IMG/VR virus record: IMGVR_UViG_3300002460_000024
Location: 1 to 64,000 of that record
DNA: 64,000 nucleotides
DNA from: a virus
Reading direction: 5' to 3' (one strand)
Each line of letters starts with the position of its first letter. Within the stretch, counting starts at the first letter, position 1. Under the pieces are notes generated by a model, which did not search any database, had not been told where the DNA came from, and saw only the letters and a program-made list of their open reading frames with translations. The position numbers and the translations under genes were made by a program. This document shows, one piece after another, positions 57,037-64,000 of this stretch.

Positions 57037-57789
57037 TTATCTCTTAGGGCTTTGTTTCCAAGTTCCGTAAAGAATATCTTTGAACTCATCCATTGTAATA
57101 GCTTGGTCTAAAGATTCCAATTCATTCTCATCACCAAAATAAACAGAGGCCCAATTGGTTTGAGATTGGATTACTCCATACTTCTGAGCTTCCATCATAC
57201 ACCAGCTTAATAAGGCCTCATTCATTTGTTGTCTTATCATTGTGACGCCATTAATCCTAACACCACTCGTTTTATACTCCACAACAACTGCCGTTCCTTG
57301 AGGAAGGCCTGAAACCAACAGCCGATTATTTTGACGATCTATATTGTAATAACCCACATTATATCCTCCGGTTAAGTTATAAGGAGTACTTAAATACCCT
57401 CCCCATAACACAAACGAAGAACCATATCCAAAGAGGGTTGGTGTAGCTGCGTTCTCTGCCGTTAATACTGCTGAATCATCGGCCCCACAAGTCTCGTGCG
57501 GATATGGCATTATGTTGGAATCTAAGGTCAATGAATGAAAAACACCTTGATTATTCACCACTCCAACTTGTACGTAATCAATATAATCGGATGGCAACTC
57601 AATAATATTTGTGCTTCCAACTTCCAAATAAGCAACATTGGAAGTTCGAAGATTAAAAATATTCATTTTTGTAATTCCCTTTGTAACCATGTGGAACCAG
57701 TAATCATAATTGGTTAATGAGTAATCCTGGCCCCTATATTGGAGGTCCATTACTACTTCGTCGATGGTTAAAAATCCGTTGGTATACAT
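57037..57789 (-). CDS. Connector/ring protein candidate, 250 residues
   Basis: TIDEVVMDLQYRGQDYSLTNYDYWFHMVTKGI, IIELPSDYIDYVQVGVVN and RLLVSGLPQGTAVVVEYKTSG, with helices before and after: an alpha plus beta layout like head-tail connector or ring proteins. Order in the block supports this. Motif copy GTGACGCCATTAAT (57242-57255) encodes Arg-Ile-Asn-Gly-Val. Confidence 0.55.
   Translation of the reverse strand: MYTNGFLTIDEVVMDLQYRGQDYSLTNYDYWFHMVTKGITKMNIFNLRTSNVAYLEVGSTNIIELPSDYIDYVQVGVVNNQGVFHSLTLDSNIMPYPHETCGADDSAVLTAENAATPTLFGYGSSFVLWGGYLSTPYNLTGGYNVGYYNIDRQNNRLLVSGLPQGTAVVVEYKTSGVRINGVTMIRQQMNEALLSWCMMEAQKYGVIQSQTNWASVYFGDENELESLDQAITMDEFKDILYGTWKQSPKR
57242..57255 (+). repeat. Dispersed motif inside the connector-like gene
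   Basis: GTGACGCCATTAAT, minus reading Ile-Asn-Gly-Val-Thr. Confidence 0.7.
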
Positions 57790-58445
57790 TATACTACAGT
57801 ATTGTCTTCTGTTTGTTTTGTTGGTGGCATTGGAATAAGGTTCTGCTTTACGTAATCATAGATGGTAAATAATCCGTTTTTAGTCATCATAGAGGGCTCG
57901 TCCACTTCATCCACATCACTCAATGCATCAAAAGTAGGGATGAGTCTCATTATCAAATCTTCAATAACCACTATAGGAAACTCAAACCAAACTCTTTTTG
58001 TTCCTTCTAATCGATAAGTAAATCTTGTGTTTATTTGACTTACGGTTAAAGATGATCTTATTACACTAGCAACACTAGTTACCAGAACACCGGCGCCAGC
58101 CTCATTGGTTAGTGGAGTAATTAGCCTTATTCCGGAATTATCTTTTAAAACAATAATGTCAGCAGGTAAATCACAATAGTATTTTTGTCTCTCAGTGTTA
58201 TATTGCACCACTACAGGGTTGTCTGTAGAGGGTGTATATGTGACGCTATAGTTGTCAAGCAAAAATTCATCTTTCTTGGTCATTCCGGTTCTAGACTGCT
58301 CAAAAGCAGAAGCAATTAAAGAGTCATATCCCCTAGCTAATACGTTTCTTACTAACCATCTGGGATAACGGGATTTTTGGTCGGCTGTCATTACGCCGCC
58401 AGCAAGCATAGCTTCTGCTGTTTCAAGTATCTCAATCTTTTTCAT
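57789..58445 (-). CDS. Connector-like structural protein, 218 residues
   Basis: Helical N-terminus with RYPRWLVRNVLARGYDSLIASAF and beta strands in the second half (IRLITPLTNEAGAGVLVTSVAS; RVWFEFPIVVIEDLIMRLIP). Shares one base with the next gene and four with the previous, so tightly coupled. Possibly a head completion protein. Confidence 0.5.
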   Translation of the reverse strand: MKKIEILETAEAMLAGGVMTADQKSRYPRWLVRNVLARGYDSLIASAFEQSRTGMTKKDEFLLDNYSVTYTPSTDNPVVVQYNTERQKYYCDLPADIIVLKDNSGIRLITPLTNEAGAGVLVTSVASVIRSSLTVSQINTRFTYRLEGTKRVWFEFPIVVIEDLIMRLIPTFDALSDVDEVDEPSMMTKNGLFTIYDYVKQNLIPMPPTKQTEDNTVV

Positions 58446-59248
58446 GCATCCTTGCCCTCCCTTGCAGCAGCCATTCCTTTCATAAATTGGGATCTTAAAT
58501 TTTCACTCATTAAATCAACTATTGCGTTGGCAAAATCTCCCCATAAATATTCTTTTACAATAAGCTCTTGAGATAAAGATGGGAAAGTGCCAGTGATTGC
58601 ACCAGTTCTATACACGTTAGCAGCCGTGGCCGTAAAATTTGTATCTGGTGGAATATAAACTTCGGTAGCCGTAGCCACAACTATATAATAATCATAAAAA
58701 GGCTGTGGAGGTGTTTTAAGGTACGCAAATCTTGCGCCCCCTATATCCTTTGGCCTAAACTCAATAACTCCGTTCTGGAAGTTGCAGTAAGGTTCAGCGG
58801 CCCCATTTTTATTCCTTGAGTAGTGGGTAAGGTATTCGCTAAATTGTTGGTCGGTGCAAACTTCGACTGCAGGCATTTTATCGTCATCACATCCTGGTTG
58901 TGCAAAAAATCCATTTAAGGCTGAGTAATGGAAGTAATCTGTCGGCAGCGTCGCAATGCCATTACTGTTAACACTTAATACACCAGGATCGTCCGGTCCA
59001 TTTCCTCCCATTACTACCTTTAAAGGTGATAAATCATCTGTCATTAATTGCGTCGTCTCAAATGCAAAATTTGGCATTTTTGTACCAGGAAGCCAGTTTG
59101 TTGGTATTCCGTATCGCTTATTAAGAAAAGTATAGAAGAAAAAAGGTAGATCAATATTAAGTTGATCAAGCCCATACACGCCTCCAGATTGCTCCTTGTT
59201 TAACCTTGAATAGGCGTGTTGCAATATGGAATCTAATGTCATTGCCAT
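58442..59248 (-). CDS. Head-tail connector-like protein, 268 residues
   Basis: DSILQHAYSRLNKEQSGGVYGLDQLNIDLPFFFYTFLNKRYG, then LPTDYFHYSALNGF and the tail EYLWGDFANAIVDLMSENLR. The Leu-Pro-x-Asp-Tyr element and helical C-terminus are also seen in the 250-residue protein, suggesting related connector folds. Motif copy at 59043-59057 encodes Thr-Thr-Gln-Leu-Met. Inference from gene order. Confidence 0.55.
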   Translation of the reverse strand: MAMTLDSILQHAYSRLNKEQSGGVYGLDQLNIDLPFFFYTFLNKRYGIPTNWLPGTKMPNFAFETTQLMTDDLSPLKVVMGGNGPDDPGVLSVNSNGIATLPTDYFHYSALNGFFAQPGCDDDKMPAVEVCTDQQFSEYLTHYSRNKNGAAEPYCNFQNGVIEFRPKDIGGARFAYLKTPPQPFYDYYIVVATATEVYIPPDTNFTATAANVYRTGAITGTFPSLSQELIVKEYLWGDFANAIVDLMSENLRSQFMKGMAAAREGKDA

Positions 59249-61407
59249 TACGCTATTCTAACAAATCTTGCGGAAACGTTACCTAATGTTATTGCTTGAC
59301 CTACTGGCGTTACCCTTAGTTTTACCACATCTGCGTCTACAAGAGCCTCTAGTGTTGTAATTGCATATAAATAATATTCTGTAGCGGATAAAGCTGCGTT
59401 ATATTGGTTTTCTGCATTTACATTAATAATGGTTCCGTTTTTAATAATCTGAATAACAACACTTGTGGGAGCTACCGTAGTTGCAAATTGGCCCGTTACG
59501 TCAATCATATAAGTTCCAACCGTTCCTGCCGTGGTTGTAAACAGGGTAGTGTCGGTGCTTGATCCAGCGGGACATGAAATTCCATCTGTGGGCTCTACCA
59601 AAGAACTTTTAATAAACTGCCACCCTTTTGCTCCTAAATAATCCGTTCCATAAAATCTAATTGCCCCTGGGGAAGCAGAGTCACCCACCAATTGCAATGA
59701 CTTCGTTGTTCCGTCTATTGTAATTGATTCTTCGTACTGTGTTGTTCCTTCCCAAAAATAACTGGTTATTGCCCCAACCACTCTTTTATATTTCTTAAAG
59801 GCCATTCCTTCTGCTGTAGAAACAATATTATAACTGTCTGTTAACGCTGTTCCTGTAGCATTTTGGGATAATGTGATAGTACCTACTCCGATTGTTTGAA
59901 TATGAGTGTTTAAAGGAAAGTTTGTAGCATTAATTGGGTCCCCTTGAGCAAGATCAGCTAAGGCGCCTCCCGTAAACGAAATATTTGTCAAAATAGGAGA
60001 TCCACTAGCACAGTCAGCGGTAAACTGAATTCCAGTATCAAATGAAGTTGAAACCGCACCTACCGATATTCCCAATTTCATTGCATTTACCAAATTGGTT
60101 ACAACTGTTGGGTTTGCCGCAATATATGTCGCAATTAAGTTACCTACTTGTGTAGTGTCAAGTGTAAATGTGGCTGTAGTGGTTGATCCTACAGTTACTT
60201 GTCCAATATTTATATAAACATCACCCTCAACAAGAACGAGATTGTCACCAGAAACAATGATATTGTAAAGGGCTACGATTTGCGTAGATACACCTGTGTC
60301 ACTACAGTTATTACAACAATTTTCGTCAGCTAAATATGTTTTCATGTTAGCTACAGCAGTATCAATTACCGTAGTGTCTCCACATTTTACACCTAAAGAA
60401 TACATCATGAAGGCCCCCAATACCTTGTTATAAGTAACCAGGGCATTAATCATGGTGTTTAAATTACCTCCAGCCGCCGGAGTTGCTGCTAAAAATCTAT
60501 TTGTAGCGGCGGTTAAGCAGCTTGACATACAGCATAAAGAATCGTCACAGTTTACATCAATCGATTTCGATCCCGTAACTGAGGTTTCAATAAACAGCCC
60601 AGATGGTAACTCATAAAGTAATGTTGAAACAACACTTGCTACCCACGTTTGAGTCCATAATTCAGTTGTAGAAAATGGCGCCGTTGTGCTGGTTGTTGTA
60701 GCATATACCGGACTTCCACCAGAGTTGTTTGGAGAGATTAATGTATAAAGGTGAGTGTTTGTGGTTGGTTGTATTGACTGCCCCTCACAGGTAATTGAGT
60801 AATCAGTATCTTCATCTACCTCTAAATTTGCCGTTGCACATTCTGCAGTTAAAATTAATGAAGGTGTTGGTGCCGTATAGCAATAAGTAAAGGTTCCTAT
60901 CGTTATTATTTCTTCATCAAAGGTTATAGTTCCCGTTACGGTTGTATCTACTAGTGATTGAGTTAAAACAAGTACAGTGGCCGCTCCAGAAGATATTGAG
61001 GCTATTGTATAAGTTCCTGCATTTGCCCCACCGGTCCAAGTTAATGTTTGTCCTACGGTGAAATTATCCAACAAGGACAATGGCATTGTAATTTGATTTG
61101 GGGATAAACTTGCGGTTAGCGCTGATAATGCTTTTGTTACCCTGGTTGTGGTGGTTAAAATATAACTTCCCTGAGGAATAGCCCCACCCACCAAAGGAAT
61201 TGTAATATCTTTCTCTAGGGTCGAAGGGTAATTAAAGTCTGGGGATGCAAAACTTGTATTGTTATAAATGGTTGCAGATGGACCTTCCAGCTTTAAAACA
61301 CTTTTCGAATCAGAGAAATATGTAATTGCCGAATAATCTGTTTCGTCCTCTGCCTGAAAATTGTTTGTTGCTGTTTGTATCGTTGACTTTATTGAGATAG
61401 TATCCAT
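59248..61407 (-). CDS. Structural protein with Ig-like and Cys-rich regions, 719 residues
   Basis: Thr, Ser, Gly-rich strands throughout the first 270 residues, then a Cys-rich centre (NCDDSLCCMSSCL; ENCCNNCSD) and a C-terminal beta domain. The Cys pattern recalls structural proteins of crAss-like phages. Own promoter (61424-61431) and upstream terminator indicate separate control. Likely a tail or decoration protein. Confidence 0.55.
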   Translation of the reverse strand: MDTISIKSTIQTATNNFQAEDETDYSAITYFSDSKSVLKLEGPSATIYNNTSFASPDFNYPSTLEKDITIPLVGGAIPQGSYILTTTTRVTKALSALTASLSPNQITMPLSLLDNFTVGQTLTWTGGANAGTYTIASISSGAATVLVLTQSLVDTTVTGTITFDEEIITIGTFTYCYTAPTPSLILTAECATANLEVDEDTDYSITCEGQSIQPTTNTHLYTLISPNNSGGSPVYATTTSTTAPFSTTELWTQTWVASVVSTLLYELPSGLFIETSVTGSKSIDVNCDDSLCCMSSCLTAATNRFLAATPAAGGNLNTMINALVTYNKVLGAFMMYSLGVKCGDTTVIDTAVANMKTYLADENCCNNCSDTGVSTQIVALYNIIVSGDNLVLVEGDVYINIGQVTVGSTTTATFTLDTTQVGNLIATYIAANPTVVTNLVNAMKLGISVGAVSTSFDTGIQFTADCASGSPILTNISFTGGALADLAQGDPINATNFPLNTHIQTIGVGTITLSQNATGTALTDSYNIVSTAEGMAFKKYKRVVGAITSYFWEGTTQYEESITIDGTTKSLQLVGDSASPGAIRFYGTDYLGAKGWQFIKSSLVEPTDGISCPAGSSTDTTLFTTTAGTVGTYMIDVTGQFATTVAPTSVVIQIIKNGTIINVNAENQYNAALSATEYYLYAITTLEALVDADVVKLRVTPVGQAITLGNVSARFVRIA

Positions 61408-61423
61408 CTTGGAATAATTTTCT

Positions 61424-61431
61424 CAAATGTA
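61424..61431 (-). promoter_or_regulatory. Promoter box TACATTTG
   Basis: Minus-strand TAnnTTTG 16 bases upstream of the ATG at 61407, directly after the terminator of the preceding gene. Confidence 0.6.
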
Positions 61432-61447
61432 ATGAAATGGTTTTAAA

Positions 61448-61475
61448 TAATAAAGGGGCTGTTAAGCCCCTTTAT
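61448..61475 (-). terminator. Rho-independent terminator
   Basis: AATAAAGGGGCT and AGCCCCTTTATT perfect arms around GTTA; on minus it lies just after the stop of the gene at 61480. Confidence 0.85.
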
Positions 61476-61479
61476 TATC

Positions 61480-62622
61480 TTATTTTTCTTTCTTTGGCCT
61501 ACCCTTTGGTTTGGTTGCTTTTGGCGACGCAATTAATGTGGTAGTATCTGCCGGAGGTGTGCTAGATGCCACTAATTCCGTTGTGGACTCCTCATTAGTT
61601 TCGTCACCCCAACCCATTAAGCCCTCTAATCTTTCTCTAGCTTCAATATCTAATTTAAGGAATGATATTAAGGCATTAACTTTAATAGGGGCAGCGTCAT
61701 CTACTGGGCAGAAATTGGCAATAATATTACCATTGCTCTTAATAACCCACTGTTTACGGCTGGTATCATGCTCAAGGATTCCTTTATCCACGGCCTCTGT
61801 AATCAGTTCCCGAAGTTCCTGGTCTGGGCCCTTTTTCTGACCAAGCAAAACAATATACTCGTAACCTTTGATCAACGGGTCTCCAGAAAGTACTCTAGCA
61901 CTTTCATCCTTGGCCGCCTCAAGCAAAATAGCTTTCCTTAATTGGTCGTTATTACGGTATTGCTTTAAAGGAAGGTTTAAAAATCTACCAATACTTTCAA
62001 GCTGTTCGATAGTAAAGCCACCGTCTCCAGCCTCTTCATTCACCAAAAACTCAGCTTTTCTTTTGAATCTTCCACCCATTCTTTCTGCTGTAGCATCTTT
62101 TTCTGGGGTGGTAATTTCAAAAATAAAATCTTTTGTTGTATTGGCGTGGGCATTTAAAGAGTTTTTCACTTTGCGGCAAATTACGCTCAAGAACCAATAT
62201 TTCTCATAATCCTGTTGTTCTAAAATAGCTGTGTTTTGTTTGTTGGTGCCCCCTATAGAAAAATAGGGCGGTTTAAAATTTTCCAATGTATCAATGGTAC
62301 GAGTGCTTTGGGTGGCCGTTTCGTAATACCTTACCTTGTGATGATCGGCTGATCGAGCATTCTTATTAAAATCAATACCGGCGATCATTCCCTTAAACTC
62401 ATCATCTTTTTCTGAGCGAAGGATGGTCCCATAAAATGTATCGCTAAACTCCACGTTTCCCATGTGGGGACCTACCGTAATTACTACATTTTCATCCTTG
62501 GTTTTGAGTTGAGAAAGAAGCTCTTTAGGGCTTTGAATATACCTTCCGTCACCGATTTCATCTTTTTGTTTTCTTGCATAGTCTGGATGCAGTGCATCTT
62601 TTTTACCATCTACTAATAACAT
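61480..62622 (-). CDS. Virion-region protein with AT-hook-like tail, 380 residues
   Basis: Start placed at the ATG at 62622 (MLLVDGKKDALHPDYARKQKD), since the longer frame to 62775 would cross a terminator and overlap the capsid gene. Alpha/beta middle; a low-complexity linker and the basic end KATKPKGRPKKEK, with Gly-Arg-Pro as in AT-hooks, so DNA contact is likely. Lies right after the capsid gene, where scaffolding or head DNA-binding proteins are expected. A canonical motif (61523-61537) is in the tail codons. Confidence 0.6.
   Translation of the reverse strand: MLLVDGKKDALHPDYARKQKDEIGDGRYIQSPKELLSQLKTKDENVVITVGPHMGNVEFSDTFYGTILRSEKDDEFKGMIAGIDFNKNARSADHHKVRYYETATQSTRTIDTLENFKPPYFSIGGTNKQNTAILEQQDYEKYWFLSVICRKVKNSLNAHANTTKDFIFEITTPEKDATAERMGGRFKRKAEFLVNEEAGDGGFTIEQLESIGRFLNLPLKQYRNNDQLRKAILLEAAKDESARVLSGDPLIKGYEYIVLLGQKKGPDQELRELITEAVDKGILEHDTSRKQWVIKSNGNIIANFCPVDDAAPIKVNALISFLKLDIEARERLEGLMGWGDETNEESTTELVASSTPPADTTTLIASPKATKPKGRPKKEK
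61523..61537 (+). repeat. Dispersed motif inside a virion gene
   Basis: GGCGACGCAATTAAT, minus reading Leu-Ile-Ala-Ser-Pro. Confidence 0.85.
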
Positions 62623-62656
62623 ATAAATAAAGTTTAAATTTTTACCACTTATAGGG

Positions 62657-62664
62657 CAAATATA
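62657..62664 (-). promoter_or_regulatory. Promoter box TATATTTG
   Basis: Minus-strand TAnnTTTG 34 bases before the ATG at 62622, after the capsid terminator. Confidence 0.6.
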
Positions 62665-62680
62665 GCAGTTTTTCGCAAAC

Positions 62681-62713
62681 AAAAAAGCCCCGATATACAC
62701 CGGGGCTTTTTTT
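62681..62713 (-). terminator. Rho-independent terminator of the capsid gene
   Basis: GCCCCG and CGGGGC arms flanked by long A and T runs (functional in both directions) around eight bases; 20 bases after the stop of the capsid-like gene. Confidence 0.9.
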
Positions 62714-62732
62714 ATATGGAAAAAATGGGTAC

Positions 62733-64000
62733 TTATGATCCTTGAACCTGAATAAACCTCTGTGCTCCCCACCACTCGTAACCTACGTTGGCTTGCATGT
62801 TTACTTCATATTGATCCAAATTGGTAATGGCTTGGTTTCTAATCCAAGTATTGTAGGCTCTATTGATGCCTCCCAATGCCTTGTATCTCAAGATAACCGA
62901 ATCTTTAGGAACCTTGTTTGATGGATCTGCTGTTGTTGCCAACGGAACCATAAACCCTAAGTTCGGAGTATCATAACCAGTACCACCCATATTGTTTGGA
63001 TCGGTAAATCCAGGCTCTCTCATTGAGATATACTTGTAATTACCAATATTCAAACCTATGAATGAGAAGTTATACTTCTTACCTTCTGCTGCCATAGCGT
63101 CGCCGTACACATAAGGTAGAGCGGTATCTTTGTCATAACGAATAGCTGTATTGTAGCTATTTGTAGTCATCAATTGCTCAAACTCTGTGTATTGTTTACG
63201 CCCTTGTAGCCAAAGGATAGCTCTGTTTGGATTAACATAATTCGAATCCAAAGAGTCTCCAGACTGATCAAATATTCCAATTGTTGCTGATCCAGCAGTA
63301 TAAGGAATTGGTGTACCATAAAGGGTTGTAGTTCTTTTTAACCCGATAGCGGCACGTATTGTTCCATATCCTGTAGCTAAACCAGTTTCCGTAACGGCTG
63401 TGTTACTGTTTGGTTCTGCCCAGTAATACAGATTATTATGCTGCATCATCATACGAAACTCCATTTCTTTACAGTCCCTAACAACGTATGTGTTACCAAG
63501 TCCTGCTGGCATTTCTACATTCAGTTTAGAATATAATTCTCCTAAACTGTCAGCCCTAACATCCACAGATGCTTCGTTTGTAGCCGCTGTTCCGGTAAAG
63601 TTCAAACCTGCTTTTAAGATTTGAAGGTTAAAATCTCTACGAATAATAGGCACAACGAAACCTCCAGGCTGTCCACCACCTTCACCACCTGCGTAAGCTC
63701 CAATAGCTAACAAAATTCCACCTGCAATTGAGATGGTAAGTGAAATATCTAATGGACGAAGTGTGATTGATGGGGTAACGGCACTATTGGTAACGGTAAC
63801 AACTTCATAAACCCTATTGTTGTTATTTGGGTCGATGATTGTTGAGTACTGTACAATTGGCAATGTTCCGGTTAATGAAGAGTTGTTTGATGTGTCAAGA
63901 TTTACTGTTACTGGTAAACCGGCACCAGCCGCAGTATATGGACCACCAGCCGCAGTCAAAAGATTTTGATTGATCGGCTGATCTTCGAAGTGATAAAACG
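62733..64000 (-). CDS. Major capsid protein candidate (N-terminus beyond right edge)
   Basis: The frame stays open to the right edge (upstream codons read FYHFEDQPINQNLL), so the start lies outside. At least 422 residues. RRDFNLQILKAGLNFTGTAATNEASVDV, a long helix-like SLGELYSKLNVEM, VRDCKEMEFRMMMQHNNLYYWAEPN, and a C-terminal strand set ending YEWWGAQRFIQVQGS. Size, lack of Cys, own strong terminator and the connector genes that follow point to the capsid protein; crAss-like relation is inference. Confidence 0.65.
   Translation of the reverse strand, partial: FYHFEDQPINQNLLTAAGGPYTAAGAGLPVTVNLDTSNNSSLTGTLPIVQYSTIIDPNNNNRVYEVVTVTNSAVTPSITLRPLDISLTISIAGGILLAIGAYAGGEGGGQPGGFVVPIIRRDFNLQILKAGLNFTGTAATNEASVDVRADSLGELYSKLNVEMPAGLGNTYVVRDCKEMEFRMMMQHNNLYYWAEPNSNTAVTETGLATGYGTIRAAIGLKRTTTLYGTPIPYTAGSATIGIFDQSGDSLDSNYVNPNRAILWLQGRKQYTEFEQLMTTNSYNTAIRYDKDTALPYVYGDAMAAEGKKYNFSFIGLNIGNYKYISMREPGFTDPNNMGGTGYDTPNLGFMVPLATTADPSNKVPKDSVILRYKALGGINRAYNTWIRNQAITNLDQYEVNMQANVGYEWWGAQRFIQVQGS

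Noticed and set aside
62623-62775. Longer start of the AT-hook protein gene
   Set aside because: It would include a terminator and overlap the capsid gene; a promoter box lies before the ATG at 62622.

Overview
The window is most likely part of the genome of a tailed phage of a Bacteroidota host. Evidence: AT-rich sequence; promoters of the Bacteroidota type (a TAnnTTTG box) in front of many genes; a virion gene block (major capsid-like protein, several 200-1200 residue structural proteins, a 2939-residue internal or ejection protein); phage recombination genes (ERF-like annealase, YqaJ-like exonuclease, SSB, NinG); and a lysis set (GH108-like endolysin, holin candidate, single-gene spanin). 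The order and character of the virion genes recall crAss-like podoviruses, but that is inference. No terminase, portal or polymerase is in the window, so the genome continues beyond it. The capsid-like gene runs off the right edge and a glycine-rich gene runs off the left edge.

Layout. 1-2759: small minus-strand early-type genes (DUF6948-like, NinG, ASCH-like, GIY-YIG-like). 2760-3642: divergent intergenic region. 3643-9942: plus-strand accessory genes, including a serine recombinase and an HNH/AP2 homing endonuclease, with two promoter-plus-terminator small RNA candidates. 9995-17040: an array of gene cassettes separated by attC-like imperfect hairpins and long duplicated non-coding blocks, followed at 17041-17436 by the N-terminal half of a tyrosine recombinase that stops inside a phage repeat. 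17705-37000: minus-strand block with lysis genes, appendage-like proteins with a PKD domain, recombination and SSB genes, endolysin, glycan/methyl modification enzymes, GroEL and GroES. 37063-64000: virion block on the minus strand, interrupted by plus-strand islands at 48133-50269 (zinc-finger protein, glycosyltransferase) and 52771-53133 (YkgJ-like).

Three things stand out. First, the integron-like cassette array inside a phage. Second, three loci (6364-6452, 8850-8973, 48014-47910 on minus) share one RNA plan: a TAnATTTG promoter box, four bases, a 5' arm, then a GC-rich terminator-like hairpin whose loop carries the complement of that arm. The three arms differ in sequence yet each is matched by its partner, which predicts a pseudoknotted small RNA family. 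Third, a 15-17 bp motif, GGCGACGnnATTAAT, sometimes as a full palindrome, recurs dozens of times on both strands, at gene starts, over stop codons and inside coding regions in all three phases. I saw no copy inside the cassette array, which marks the array as foreign to the phage backbone.

The genes fit a phage that encodes its own folding machinery (GroEL, an N-terminally extended GroES, and a second GroES-like protein with a short mobile loop), its own recombination system, and a large set of sugar- and methyl-transferases that may decorate virion or host surface. All functional statements rest on reading the translations by eye; no database search was run.
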